In this document: in pieces, positions 21,839-34,261 of the stretch
Layout of the letters: every line of letters begins with the position of its first letter
How positions within the stretch are numbered: the first letter of the stretch is position 1
Assembly: GCA_947044365.1 (NCBI GenBank)
Contig: OX345636.1
Span: 32,124,212 to 32,188,211, forward strand
Source of the DNA: Petrosia ficiformis
Taxonomy: Eukaryota > Porifera > Demospongiae > Haplosclerida > Petrosiidae
Direction of reading: 5' to 3'
DNA: 64,000 bases
Position numbers and translations under genes: made by a program
Notes under the pieces: model-generated
The model's database searches: none
Seen by the model: the letters and a program-made list of their open reading frames with translations, nothing else
Told to the model about the DNA's origin: nothing

Positions 21839-22254
21839 ACTGTTACAATGTCATTTATAATATATAGATAAGGGAACAATTCACTTTACTATTAATCAGA
21901 ATACAACCAAAAAAAACCCAACCAAAATGAATGGTACTCATTCTTAGTCATCATCACTCAAGACCAGCTGCCTCTTGCAGAGTCATGTTGGGTTGTCTTC
22001 TTCCTCTTCTTTAACACCCTGGTGGAGTGTATTATATCCCATGCTTCTGGCATGGTTGAAATTGCGAGATGGGTCCTGTGTACTCTTCATCGTTCGAGGA
22101 ATTGGTTGGCTGGTCACTGTCTTCTGTTTAGTATTGGTTAAGTCAGTTTGTGTACTCTTATCTACCATTTCAATTTCAGTTTGAGTTTCCTACTACATCA
22201 GAAAATGAACTTTATGAAACTTGTATATTACAGATTTAACTCACTTTTTCCATC

Positions 22255-22408
22255 TCTTTGTATGCTCATGTACTCCAATAGATTAAGTGATAAAGTTTCA
22301 GATCACTTTCAGTGTGTTTTGAGTTTTCAGATCATTTTCAGATATTCAACAATATGAAAAAATGTATCAGATCAAATTCATACTATTTTCATGTTTTCAG
22401 AAATAGTG
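22255..22408 (-). repeat. CACTA terminal repeat and subterminal motifs, element 2
   Basis: From 22408 inward on the minus strand: CACTATTTCTGAAAACATG, ATGAAAATAG, then GATCTGA, ATCTGAAAATGATCTGAAAA and ACTGAAAGTGATCTGAAAC. It has the same architecture as the end at 17103, with different bases outside the CACTA and CTGAAAA core. Confidence 0.7.
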
Positions 22409-23143
22409 TTAACATTAACTCCAGAGCAATGTACAAATTATGTATCCTTTTTTATTGCTTAATTCTTGTACATTACAAGTTTTCCTTGTGATTTAGGTTA
22501 GCTGCGAAATTCCCTCTTGACCAACTCATTGATTTGGAAGTAGCAGAAAAGCTGTAGATTTGTCAATGTTTGCATTCAGAGATGTAGGTTGAGGGGAATT
22601 ATCACAAGGTGTGGTTAGAATTATGTTATAGAAAATACTTTGAGGGGGTGGAAGTCTCCTGTATTATAAATACAAAATGACACGAACCAAACCAGTAAAG
22701 CCTCTGAAAGATTTTTTTTAAACTTGTGCAGTGATTCTATGAAGAACAAGTAAGACACCTTAGATACTCCACAGCCAAACCAACGAGCTGGTCATTTTGA
22801 ATTAATAGCTACTCCTTTTGGATTGTGTGCTATCTATAATTATACATAATTATCGTAATTCTGTTACAAACTTGTACAATACCAGTAACAAGAGGATACC
22901 TGGTTAAAACATTCAATATTTTAGGCCTTCCTCTTTTAACTTCAGGTGTGCCAAATGGTAGATTGAATAATTTTGCACTTGTTACATGTTTATTTAAAAT
23001 ACTAAAGTCTAGACATGCAATATTACACGTTGAAATTCCTGATATATGTACAAAAGTAAATCTAAATAAATGTTCCACTATCGTAAATACAGCTGATTTC
23101 TCATTACATTCATCATCACCTATATTAATGTAAATATTAGAGT
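22409..23143. other. Unassigned stretch
   Basis: No gene could be assigned. Possible protein scraps are AGHFELIATPFGLCAI (plus, 22790) and LFNLPFGTPEVKRGRPKILN (minus, about 22980), each too short to place in a family. Confidence 0.3.
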
Positions 23144-23590
23144 TGTATCGATAACGAATTTTACCGATCCGATTATACCGTGTATTAGTTCACAAAGAAA
23201 TTATCATTATCACTAATTATTTCGTCAATTATATTACCATTATTCGTTACTCATGTATTGTTTATCAATTAGCTGAAAATTGTTCTTAATAAAGGAGAAG
23301 AACTTCAGCATTTTCTGAAGTCACAAGATTTCTCGTCATAGAGTTCCCCAGCACATGAAAATAATCTCTCAGAGGGGATGCTAGTTGGTGGAGCAGATAA
23401 ATACCTTTTGGTAAGTTGTGACAGCAGAGGATACTGCTTCATAATCTCAAGCCACCAGACGTAAGGCTTTCCTGTCTGAAAGTGTATTAATGGCTCATTT
23501 AAATACCTGGTAACTTCACTAGATTCCTCTCCACAGTCTCCATTACTAGCTCCAGATTCTTCCATCATCTCTGAAAATGAGTCCCAAAAG
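23144..23590 (-). pseudogene. hAT (ZBED-type) transposase C-terminus and element end
   Basis: Minus-strand stretch from 23568: VTRYLNEPLIHFQTGKPYVW, W-x-EIMKQYPLLSQLTKRYLS, then APPTSIPSERLFSCAGELYD before a frame break. The SERLFS-x-AG motif with WW and YL-x-APPTS is the hAT dimerisation domain (Dimer_Tnp_hAT) of ZBED-like elements. Just outside, at 23144, TAGAGTTGTATCGATAACG looks like the hAT terminal repeat. Only the 3' end of the element remains. Confidence 0.75.
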
Positions 23591-24959
23591 TCAGATGATT
23601 TTTATTATATTCAGTGCGACATCTTTTGGATGACAGAACATCGGTAAAAATATTCAATTAGTAGGCGGATTGTTACGTGATTAACGCATGTGCAGATTTC
23701 TTGTGGTCAATTAATAGTTTGTAGATCAGGAAGACTTCAAGAGTGTGTAAAGAGTTCTGACACTCCACATCTGAAAATACAAGGTCTAATAAAGGCTAAC
23801 AAAAACTGGCATTCAATCTTTTTTTATAATACTTAATATTTTACTTTGTCAAGTAGGCAGGCAGCATAATTGTCGTGTAGCTGAACGTGTGGTTGTCCAG
23901 GAAGGAATGTTTGAATAGGTCTTTAAAAGAATGTGTTAGTGCACTGAGTAGCAGATAGGAACTCTCAATCCTGTTTTGATGATATAAAAAAACACACCAC
24001 ATGTATCTGGAAAGCATGCACCTGTAAAGCAAAAAAGGAAAGGCATCACAGTTTCAAAAATACTACTGGTAGTATCCTGCAAAATATAAGTAGACGCAGT
24101 TATTGTGGATGAGTGACCGTGTTCCATTATGAAAAATAATTAACCATCCTATGGTTGATGTTAATCAAATGCTTTAAAAAACATTATAACATACTAAAAA
24201 GAATCAAGGTTTTGCACTTGCATTTCCTATAACAAATATCACAACAGGAACACTGATCTGATCAAAGGAGGTTCATAGTTGTTATAGTCTCTAAACAAAA
24301 ATTCCCAACAACAAACTTGTATTTCGCAGTACTCAATCATGTCTTCTTGAACGTAGCATTTATTAACTTAAATGTTTAGAATTACTGTACATCATAGCAC
24401 CATAAAAAAATAATTCAGTTTATGTAGTAATTGATGTCCATTAAAGATCATCACCCATTATGGTCCTATGAAGTATTACGTTTTGTCTAATGCCGATTGG
24501 TTCCTTATGTTTTCTATGCACTCAACCAGTTAGTACAATTATTTTTTCAATGATTATTATAATTAGTTTGATTAACAAAATTAATGATTGTATTATCATC
24601 ACAATCATGATGAGTGTTATAATTAATTATATGGTTACTGATTAACACCTTGGCGTTCCATGCCCATTCAAAGGTGTATAATATTAAGTAGTTCCTAAGT
24701 GGAATGTAAAGGCAAGCAGTTTAGTTTATATAACCTTCATAGGTCGGTCATCTCGTCAATATGGTGAAAGAGTCAATGGTGGGCTGACCTTGTCCAATAC
24801 AATCAAGTCATTATGTGTAAGGGATAAAGTGGCTTTTATGGCTTTGTATTGCCAGAGATATGTCAGGTTTATCTGCATCATCAGTAGTACTAACTTGACT
24901 TGTTCCTGTTTCATGAAGAAGTTCAAGTAATGATAATTGTTGTAGAATGAAGTGCATGG
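23591..24959. other. Non-coding stretch
   Basis: No protein family or repeat array recognised across this AT-rich stretch. A few open frames of 60 codons have no motif. Confidence 0.3.
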
Positions 24960-25361
24960 TCATAAAGGATCCACAGTAACTTTTCTGACAATATGCCGCC
25001 TTCCCTTCTTATACTTGGGGAAAAGCTTGCTCTCAGCACACATTTTCATTAAAATGAAAAGCATCAAGCTGCAATCTAGTATGTATACAATGCTGATGTA
25101 TGTGTGATGACAATTATATAATTTTTCATGTATCTGCATTGCATTCTTAAAATAGGATAATGGCACGTATTTTGGGGAAAAGTGAATCACAACACAGTGA
25201 AAAGTTTCCAATATTGATGTCTGGTATACTAGAGACAGCTTCACAATATCTTTACAAACATTCGTGTTAGTAATAAGTTCACTTAACTTCTCACTGGCCT
25301 TAGTGCCTATAAACATAATAAATAATCTGCTTCCAAGGGCGTTATTATGTAGAGGAGCCAC
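24960..25361 (-). pseudogene. Relic of a repeated metazoan protein (transposon-associated)
   Basis: The 133-codon open stretch contains VYQTSILETFHCVVIHFSPK, YVPLSYF, and at the end LFPKYKKGRRHIVRKVTVDP. Relatives I remember read H-x-T-S-x-x-E-S-F-H-x-x-x-x-F-x-P-K and FPKYKKG-x-x-x-V-R-x-V. They occur in many copies in sponges and cnidarians, sometimes beside P2X7-like segments. The centre (MQIHEKLYNCHHTYISIVYI) does not fit and suggests frame changes. Confidence 0.45.
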
Positions 25362-26575
25362 TTTTTCTTTCTAATCACCACCTTGTAGGACTCCATGTGC
25401 ACAATTTAAAAATAATTCACTATGTCCTGTATGAATGTTGGTAAACATGATGTTCCAGGGAAAGGCACTTTGGTTTTATTTTCTCTCTATTACCACTAGA
25501 TGTGGAGGCCACACTCCAGTAAAAATTATTTACAATAGCACACTCTTTCTGTTTGTGGCCAGTGCTTCCAATTTCTTTTGGAATCCTGTATATACCATAA
25601 TCATGTAATTTACAAGTTATATTACCTGTACTACCTTTTGTAACATGCCATACATCATAATAATGTGTAATTTCTAGGTGCTCTTCCCTAAGCCACTTGT
25701 TTATCTGTTACCAATACATCTGCTTTTAAGTTGTGAAATTGAAGAAAGTTTAATACACGTAATAATCCTTCTTTCTCCATGTCATAACTACTGGCCGCTT
25801 CATAGCCTGTTTTCTTCCCCTCTATCTCTCCCTCTAGAACAAGACATTCTCTTTCTATCTCGTAACACTATACACCTCTTCCCCCTGCCGTGAGAGTTTC
25901 TACTTCCACGTTTAAATTACCATCACATTTTAAAAAATTAATTTAAAATGGGTGGAGTAGCAGCTACATAAGTTACATCATTGGAAAGTACGGAATTTGA
26001 TGACTCAGCTGATATACAAGTTGTTGGCATTTTGTTTAAAAAAAATGAGAATACTAATGTAAGGACTTAAAATTTGGGAAAATTTACTCATGAATTAGAG
26101 GGTTAAACTACTTCAATGTATAGGTGCCACTGGGAATCATAACTAAAAGTGAAATTCGAAGCAGTGAGATGCTGGTAATCATGTCTGTCAGCATCAGTAT
26201 GTTCCAGGTGAAAGTGTTATGCAGGGAGTAGATGATGAAAGAAAGGAGGTTTTGCACAGTTTGTGTGGTAGGATTGTGGATAAGTTTGTATGTAAACATC
26301 ACTCATTTCCTCATCCTTGAAACATTTTACATCACCAGAGTAATGAATTGCTGACAGAATGGATTTAAAAATAAAATAAACTCTGTTTTCTGCATGTACA
26401 TGAATATGTACATGAATATGAAATCCTTATGAGTTTCATATCAACTACCACATCATCATGGAACTAGAGCAAACATCACAACAACTACACTTCGTACTCA
26501 TGTCACTGAAAAGTAACTCTTTTTGCCATTTGTCTTCATTTGTACAATTATCTTTCATACTTTGCTGTGTAGTCT
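25362..26575. other. Unassigned stretch
   Basis: No gene recognised. A pyrimidine-rich block (TTTCTTCCCCTCTATC...) runs from about 25770 to 25890. Confidence 0.3.
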
Positions 26576-27700
26576 GCTTTCATTCTTTTTCCCGTAATAA
26601 TGTTGCAAGAGATAATTTCCCATCTCTCCCTGAGCGCCCAGTTTCTTGAAAGTTGTCAGGCATGCCAATGTGTATAATCTGCTGTACATCAGGGCAATCG
26701 ATTCCCATCTCGAAGGCAACAGTACCAACAACTACCCATAGCTGAGAGGGTGCTGTAAACTTCTCAATGATGCAATCTTTCTGTGCCAGATCTGTTACAC
26801 TAGTGAACATTTCAACTAGCCTATAACTATGTAAATTAGGGGGATCTTGTGGTTCACAAAATTCATCTCGTATTTCATGTTGAAAATAAAAATACAGCAT
26901 AAAGTCAATAAAAAGTTAACGTGTCGACTTTGCAGTACGACCATAGTACGAAACAGATCACAGTTCTTTATTCCATGTGGAAGTAGCAAAACGATTGTCT
27001 TCACAAAGATGGGCGTGACCGCTAAAGACAGATGAGTTGTATCAGATTCTCCTGCCTTCACAGATGTTAGGAAAGGCTTGAAGCTTACTTCGCAGTTACT
27101 GGTGAGTATGTAGACAACTCCTCCAGTTCAGTTATACAAATTCAGTTTTCTTGGTGAATACTTGACGGTCAATTTTTCCGTTATATAAACCGTCCCGTAA
27201 ACCGTTTATACGATCATTTAAATGAATATTTAGTTACCGTTTAAACTGAATTTTATCCAAGATTTCGCATGCTATGCAACATAGAACGTGCGTAGTACAA
27301 AAACGGAAAATTTACTTTTTTTGACTATACTGTAAATTTGTGCACACATCTCAAAGGAATGGGCATAAATAATCATTCAAGGCATTTGGAGACATTCTAC
27401 AACTTGTTTTAAAGTGGTTTCCACTGATGTAAAATTCCCCACAATACATAATGTTCCTCTTCTTGCATGGAGAAATGGCAACTACATGGGAGTTGTTCAT
27501 CCCAATTATAGTGCTAAGAGTTTTTGAAGCAGTTGCAGTGAGTGCCATGACGCACAACCTGTCTCCAATACGTAAAACAGACTGTCGAAATTGTGACCCC
27601 CTGTGTATGCAACATCATTTCACTAAAATAATTATATAATTATATTGAACTCACCCACCATTTCTTAATTGTTACAATGCACTTCATCTAATACAATACA
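26576..27700 (-). pseudogene. RecQ-like helicase relic
   Basis: On the minus strand in order: CIVLDEVHC (Walker B, DEVH) near 27695; CVMALTATASKTL and IIGMNNSHVVAISPCKKRNI (motif III region) at 27557-27450; a gap; LPHGIKNCDLFRTM near 26980; then SYRLVEMFTSVTDLAQKDCI and VVVGTVAFEMGIDCPDVQQI, IHIGMPDNFQETGRSGRDGK (motifs V and VI) at 26840-26600. These are superfamily 2 RecQ motifs. Stops, frame shifts, the changed E-M-G for G-M-G in motif V and the missing N-terminal ATP-binding loop show that it is non-functional. RecQ-like genes of this style are multicopy in cnidarians and sponges. Confidence 0.75.
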
Positions 27701-28139
27701 CTAATTTGGGCTGCAACTACAGTTGCAGCCAGTACAAATGGTGGTGTACATATGTCTCCGAACCCTTTCATCTTTCCGCAGAGGTCTGGCTACGGGAGAC
27801 TGGGTGGGGACGGTTTATAATAAAGGTCAAATAAAAATCTGTGCTATACTTACTTATAAGACAATATTGAAATAGCAGAAAACAATCTTACCTTACAAAG
27901 AAATAAGTTATCATGTTTGTAACTCGTTAGTTTGTCTCTCATCACTGAAATTATCACTCCATGACCTTTGCCAAATTGACCTCTACAAGTCACAATTGAA
28001 GGAACGTTAATTAACGTTAGTTACAAACGTGTTTTTTTCTCTAAATTGTCTTTGCTCTGTGATTCAAACCAAAATGTCTATAACTTAGCAACCAAACATT
28101 GCAATGTAAAACTGATTGCATACACAGAGAGCTTTCAAC
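27701..28139. other. Non-coding stretch
   Basis: No gene recognised. The upstream part of the RecQ-like gene would be expected here on the minus strand but no Walker A motif is visible. Confidence 0.3.
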
Positions 28140-29160
28140 AGGAATTTACATAATTTCATATCCACGATCACATATACTTAGGTATCACGAGCTTTAGTGC
28201 AGGTTTGTTTAGCTGTTAAATATATCGTCATTTCTTTTCTGCTGCTACATAGCTGACAATGAGTTGTCAGGAAGTGTCTGTTGGGTGGAAGCAGTGACCG
28301 ATGATTGTGTGAATGAGTACTATTTACACATTCATCAGTTTCACAGTATTTAGTGAGCAACTCCCTTATTAATGCTACACAGAAATCTTTATGTGAAAGA
28401 TAACGATTTTATTGCTCAGACATTATATATAAAATGTAAGCATTTAATAACAACAGCCAAGTCGAGCAGATGGAAAGCAGCTCTTTTCCACCACTTCATA
28501 GTCTTATGGGTTCAGTGGTTGAACCCATATTATAACAAGAGCTGATTGCTTATATCCATAAATATATAAACATATTCCACCATTACAGGTTTCTGTATCT
28601 CTTCATGTCCCCCATCTGCATCTGTAGTTTTTCGTCTTTTAGATGTCATGTCAACACTATGTATTGTGCTGAGCATGGACACAACCCTCTTGTCCTTCCA
28701 AAGAAGTGCTGTGTGAGTGTATTTGAATTTAATATCATTCTTTCCACATCCCCTTCTTTTCACACTATCCTTACCATTTCCTTTCCACTCCTCACTGTCC
28801 CACATGCACCTATACCTTTTCTTTTTAGCTCAATATACAATGAAGAAGAACAGTAGTAATTATCCATATAAAGATGATGTCCCTTTCCCTCTATTCCGTA
28901 CAACAGCCTCAGTAACCATTTGCTCTCTGGTATCCAGTGTTTCCTCTTTCGTCAGAGACAATTTATAATTTTAGTATTAGTAATTGTTATTCATGTAGCA
29001 TACCTGTTTACAATCTCCCTTATCATCGAGTCATCTAGTGAAAGCTGTTCACATAAGGTCCTGTATATAACTGTATATACAAGCCTGTCCTATAATGCCT
29101 GTATTTTGTATAAAAGAATCATAACCCAGGATTTCTCTTTTTGATGTGTACATTTTGTTG
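28140..29160 (-). pseudogene. piggyBac transposase relic D
   Basis: Minus strand: REQMVTEAVV and GKGHHLYMDNYYCSSSLYIE (28920-28830), LKRKGIGACGTVRS, then the open stretch with HTALLWKDKRVVSMLSTIH (28700) and a GHEEIQKP motif, then WWKRAAFHLLDLAVV near 28480. The block GCAGCTCTTTTCCACCACTT at 28477 is shared with relic A at about 10548. A cysteine/histidine-rich tail (LLPPNRHFLTTHCQLCSSRK) at 28340-28200 may be the C-terminal zinc region. Several frames are used, so it is dead. Confidence 0.75.
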
Positions 29161-29229
29161 TTGTTTAGATGAAAGAATGTTAGCAGCAGTGAGAAGCAAT
29201 CCCTAGTCAACAATTGTTGTTACAAAATG

Positions 29230-29700
29230 GTCAAGATGTAATGTAATTCAATGATTCTCGGTTTTCGTCTAGGAACTGAACATGGCAACTTAGTTGTATT
29301 ATGGCAAACCTGACTGCTACCATGTGTCGAGGTTTAATTGCATGGTTTGCACAAAATTTGTTGACACTATCAGAGAGTCACGAACCTTTAGCTCAGCTTT
29401 CATAGAAGGCTCAACTAACCTTCGAACATAGAGTTTCAAGGAGCACGTTAAGAGTGACCTGCATGCAAGAGCTATACTGTTTGAAGTCTACCAATGTGTG
29501 TCATTATGCCCCTATTGTATCGAGCTTTGTGCAGGATAGATGAAGCAAAGATTAGCAGAATGTTTGAGATGGCCAAAGAAGGTATAGCAAAATGAATTCT
29601 CTCCCCCGACTGGAGGAAAGACATGGAGCCAATCTTGGACAAGGCTACAAAATGACCTGGCATGTTCTACTTTTGTAGACTACATAGCTATGATCTTGTA
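29230..29700 (+). pseudogene. hAT-type zinc-finger N-terminal relic (C17orf113-like)
   Basis: Plus strand: CMVCTKFVDTIRESRTFSSA then FIEGSTNLRT-stop-SFKEHVKSD and LHARAI, then MPLLYRALCRIDEAKISRMF and EMAKEGIAK, then EERHGANLGQGYK. The C-x2-C...H-x4-H spacing and FKEH-x-KSD-x-HARA signature are those of a TTF/BED-like zinc finger at the start of a hAT-related family. Stops and frame shifts mark it as a relic. Confidence 0.55.
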
Positions 29701-30899
29701 TGTATGGACTTATAACTAGTGTTGTCATGAGTATTCAATCAGTCTTTCTTTTGTGTTTTCAAAAACATGTATATGAAAGTAATGTTAGATCAAATGCTTG
29801 AAATTTGTGACAAGCTTTGATATGCATGGCATAATGTCCCGACATGTGAAAATATTATTAAGAGCACTGGCGTTAGTTGATATATCATCTTCAACTGAAT
29901 CATTTTCCCAAAATCTTTTATTAAAAGAGCCATTATTGTCCATTATCATGTTGTGTTACTGTGTCCATTTCATCATCAAAGTTTTCTGCACTATCGCATT
30001 CAAATACCATGTCCAGAACTTCACTTGTAGAAAACCACTGACAACTAAGCAGACAACAGGGAGGAGTTGTGGTAGAAAGTTAACATGTATATGAGTTATG
30101 CTAGGTTCGCCTACTCAAAATTAAAGGAAAATTACGCATTTCATGATTAAAAACGCAATCAATGTTTAGAAAACTCACGTGAAAAATCCACGTTCAGACC
30201 GATGTTTAGGAAGTGGAGAGCACTACACACCAGTCAAAATTTACCAAAGGGATCGATGGTTTAGATTATTATAATTGTTGTAGGGGCGTGGTCAGAGGGG
30301 GGCCCATGTGGCGCGTGCATGTGGAAGAAGAGAAAACATGGCTTGCAAACTACCCATTGATGACATTACTAAAGCTGTCTCAGGAGCAGTTTCATCAGCC
30401 CTTTCCAAAATTGAGGATGGTAGCAGTAGTAATAGTTCAATGCATTATCGATTAATTTAATCCATTCTCAAGAAGTAGTTCCAGTATCTGCTTAGTGATG
30501 AACCCAATGACAAGCTGTCCATCAGGTAGTTGATAATACAAATTTGGCCATAATTTTCTTAACTAATTTCACAAGACTTCAACAAATGAATTAGACCTCA
30601 ACAAATGAATTAAAGAGGCTCTTCCTTTTGTAAAAACATGTTAGCATGTGTGAAGGTAGGCAAAACAGCTTAATAAAATAACAAATATTATTTCAGCCTC
30701 TGCAATCTAGCTTTTGAGTGATCATTAGATAAAAAATACGAGTTCAACTGCCTTGAGGATCTATCTACAGCTAATTCAAGACTGAGCCATCTGGTAGACA
30801 CGTTTTATTATTGCAGCTGATAACAAAATGAACAGAAAGAACTTAACCCATTTTTCTTCTTTGTAGAATCATTGAATAAGTCGACCACATTGAAGCTAG
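29701..30899. other. Unassigned stretch with one short start-like ORF
   Basis: Only one candidate coding start was seen: ATG at 30338 giving MACKLPIDDITKAVSGAVSS then ALSKIEDGSSSNSSMHYR, ending at a stop near 30457. It may be a first exon of a transposon accessory gene; no family is recognised. The rest shows nothing. Confidence 0.25.
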
Positions 30900-31500
30900 T
30901 CTCAGCAGTAAATGCTTTTTGTCCAGAATTATGAATAATATGGCATGGACAACCATTGCACCATTTTTTTGTAGTACATGTGTTTTATTGAATTACATGT
31001 ACCAATTTTCACTGAAGTGTTGTCCACTCCACATAAGGTGCAATTCAACCATGGGTTTGAAGGATCTAGAAAACTACTAAGCCTTGTGTCAAAAGTATTA
31101 AACAGGGCTTCTGCAGTGGAAGAAAGACAGGTACACATCCAAAAACATGGTCGTCACTTTATTATGATTTAAGTCATAAATCCAAACGGTGACAGGGTTC
31201 ATCTTTTCCAGTTCATTATCATTGGAGCCATCAATAGATATGAAAAAAGGTTGTATTTTCATTTGTTCAGTTAAACTATTCATGAAACTAAGGGCAACAG
31301 CTTCATTAATCATACATGTAGCTTTAGTTGCAGCAGAGTGGTAGGCTAATGCTAGTGGTATATTTGAATGTCGCCAATACTACCATTTTCAACTGTGCTT
31401 CAGTAGTTTTCATACCTTGCTCAGACTGTAGTGACATAGACTGAGCAATTGTAGCCTGTTTCTCCATAGATTTTGCCATGGCTATGCTTAACCACATCCT
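30900..31500 (-). pseudogene. hAT-like transposase relic (central region)
   Basis: Minus strand: INEAVALSFMNSLTEQMKIQ, PFFISIDGSNDNELEKMNPV, TVWIYDLNHNKVTTMFLDV, frame change, then LSSTAEALFNTFDTRLSSFL and CTLCGVDNTSVKIGTCNSIK. The catalytic-type Asp in S-I-D-G-S-N-D and the G-V-D-N-T-S motif fit a large hAT-like family related to ZNF862/C17orf113-type genes. One clear frameshift lies near 31130. Confidence 0.65.
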
Positions 31501-32789
31501 GCCTTCCGCATGTTTCCACAGCTAATTTTTTTGTCCACAGATATAGCATCTATAGCTAAGATAAGATTATATAGTATTGCCTTCCTTCATTTATGAACGC
31601 ACATTTGTCGTAGTAATTTAGTGAATACGTTAAAGTGACGTAAGAGTTGTAGTTGTAGATTGGGTTATGTCTGTGGGTGCAAAGGAAAGTCTTTTGTCTA
31701 ATATATTAAGTTCTTCTGTAGTCAAAGTCCTGATACTGAGGTTGTGAAGTGTCAGGTTAGGTGGTGGGTGAGTGGGGATATGGCCCATGGATAAAAAATG
31801 CTCCATTTTATTTATTTTTTGATAGTTTACCTTGCTTTCTTTCTCTTTCTGTATTGGTGTCTTTGTTGTGATCTTGTCTTCATTCTGGTTTGTAGTTCAG
31901 GTAATGGGGTATGATTTTTTATTCCATTGTCTGTAAGGAATGTCTAATAGAGTCTTGTTATATTTTCTGGTGAGTCTGAAAGAGAACTTACATATTGTTC
32001 TGTTGTACATTAATCTTTCTTTGTGTCATTCAAAGGTAGTATTGTTGCTATTCATGACGCCTTTGAGATGTTTGTTGAAGTTTGTGGTCAGGAAGGTGTT
32101 GTTGGTATTTCTTGGGGATGTTCTTGTTTGTTTGATTATGCGTTCAAGAGAAGTCAGTATGTCAAGATGATGTCAAGATGATGTCAATATTCTAAGGTTT
32201 TTTCTTTTACAAAGTTTTCCATGACAAAATACTATTGTATGAAAATTGTAAGTATAGAACTTGAGGTACATGTAATTATAATAATTTTTAGGCGCAATTT
32301 CAAGATGAACTAGTTGAAGCATTGGCCTAAGCTAATATCTTGTGGATAAATAAAGGAATGTTAGAGAGTAGCACTGCTCACAGGCCTCTGTTGCTCAATT
32401 CAAGGGATTAGATGTTGGTGAGTTTCAGGTATATAGAGCACTGGCCTCTTATCTTAGTTATGCCTCTATGTGTGACCTAGCCGTAGCCCGGCACACAGTT
32501 TATAGGTCTTTTAGCTGAGGACTGCATCATAGTGACAGTATGTGTTTAGAAAAAAAAGAGAGTGATACTCAGGTGTTCAACTGAACAACCAGACAGACCT
32601 CTCACTGATCAGGAGGTAACTTCTCCCAACCTGTTGTTAGCTACGGAAAGGGCGGAGCCACTCCAAAGCAGGAGTCCAGAGCGGTAGTACACATGTCAAC
32701 ATGCATGTTATGTTTTTGTTTTTGTTTCTATTTATATTGAACATTCATAAATAGGTCTGGCGTATATTAACAACTCTCTTACTGTATTT
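31501..32789. other. Unassigned stretch
   Basis: Minus-strand scraps (for example RLMYNRTICKFSFRLTRKYN near 31990) suggest an old retroelement ORF but cannot be placed. Nothing else recognised. Confidence 0.25.
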
Positions 32790-32794
32790 GTATA

Positions 32795-33057
32795 TGTGAT
32801 AACTTGAGTAAAATCTTTATTATAAAAATCACTACTGGTTATAGCATACATAACACAAATCTTAATTACTAAAAGGTAAAGAGCAGAGGCTCTTACATAG
32901 ACATAGTTACAAAGATGATATGCACCAATAGTTACAAAGAAAAGGACAAATACAACCAAATACAACAAAGAACAGTAGACAACCTAAAGGTTTGACCTAT
33001 GACATGTGTAATTAGAATAAATACGTGTAACGAAAACAATGTCCATAACTAACCACA
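32795..33057 (-). repeat. Gypsy 3' LTR
   Basis: 263 bp, TG...CA ends, next to the polypurine tract (GAGAGAGGAAA on the minus strand). It lacks about 10 bases near its inner third and about 10 near the end compared with the other LTR. Confidence 0.92.
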
Positions 33058-33287
33058 TTTCCTCTCTCGTAAGAAGGAAACAGAGAGTTCAATAAGTACA
33101 TCTGTCTGGTGGATGAGATTCTCGAGTTGAACGACGTAAAGGTGGAGGAGATTCTGATGGTGGTATAGAATGACCAACTCATTACCAGATGGAACTGATA
33201 CATCTGTAAGATCATCAACAGGTTCATTTCAAACTTTCTTTCTCTAGCACGACTGTCGTGGTATATTTTTTGATTAGCTGTTTACGA

Positions 33288-33832
33288 TCATGGTATTCTA
33301 CCTAAGAGAAGCTCAGCTGGGGCAACAACACCTGTTGTTGAATGAGGTGTGATCCGGTAACGGAATAAAAAGCGAACAAGCTGAGTGTTAAGATTATCAG
33401 GTGAATACTTCTTCATACTTCCTTTTAATGTCTGCACTGCTTTTTCAGCTAATCCATTTGAAGCTGGATGGTATGGAGCAGATTTAACATGATTAATACC
33501 ATTGTTCTTCATGAACTCCTGAAACTCAACACTGGTGAATGAAGTTCCATTATCCGTCACTAATACTTCCGGAAGTCCATGAGTAGAAAAGATTGATCGT
33601 AACTGTTCAATAGTCACAGAGGATGTGGCAGACGACACTGGCTAAGTTCAAGCCACTTGCAATATGCATTAACTACGATCAGGAACATTTTCCCCATGAA
33701 TGGTCTAGCATAGTCAGCATGGAGTCTGGTCCAAGGGCGTTTAGGCCATTCCCATGTAGCAGGTTGAGGTTTATGCTGGTGTTCCTGACAAACATCACAG
33801 TTTTTTACCTTCTCTTCTAGGTCCTTGTCCAT
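33288..33832 (-). pseudogene. Gypsy integrase region
   Basis: Two overlapping open stretches: NCDVCQEHQHKPQPATWEWP and RPWTRLHADYARPFMGKMFL (33832-33614; first Asp in HADYA), then after a frame change SIFSTHGLPEVLVTDNGTSF (second Asp) and VKSAPYHPASNGLAEKAVQT (Glu), and RFLFRYRITPHSTTGVVAPA ending LLLGRIP-stop. These are the C-x2-C zinc end and the complete D,D,E core of a Gypsy integrase. Confidence 0.9.
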
Positions 33833-34261
33833 GTGTGGCCATCAAACGTAACTACGGGCTAAACCCTTCATCCTGGATATTCCTGGGTGACTATCATGCA
33901 GTTGTTCCATTACTCGTGTTCAGCCTATAAAGGGTATGATGACTCTGTTTCCCCATAATATGCAGCCATCCTGAATGCTGAGTTCATTTTTTGTATGTTG
34001 ATAGGGCTGCATCTCTCGATCATGAAGTACAAAATCTCTTACTTTTGACAGCACCTAATTAGTGTTACACTGACTGGGGAGAATTGGAGAGTGTTCATCA
34101 TGACTAAAATTGTTTCTCCTGGAACTGGAATGTTGGCTGGGGCTTTGGGTAGTGGTAGACAACTGAGTAGGTCTGCATTCGAATGGTGCTTTCCAGCTTT
34201 GTAGGAAATTGTGTAATCATAGGCTCCCAGGGTCAAAGACCATCTCTGGATTCGTGCAGAA

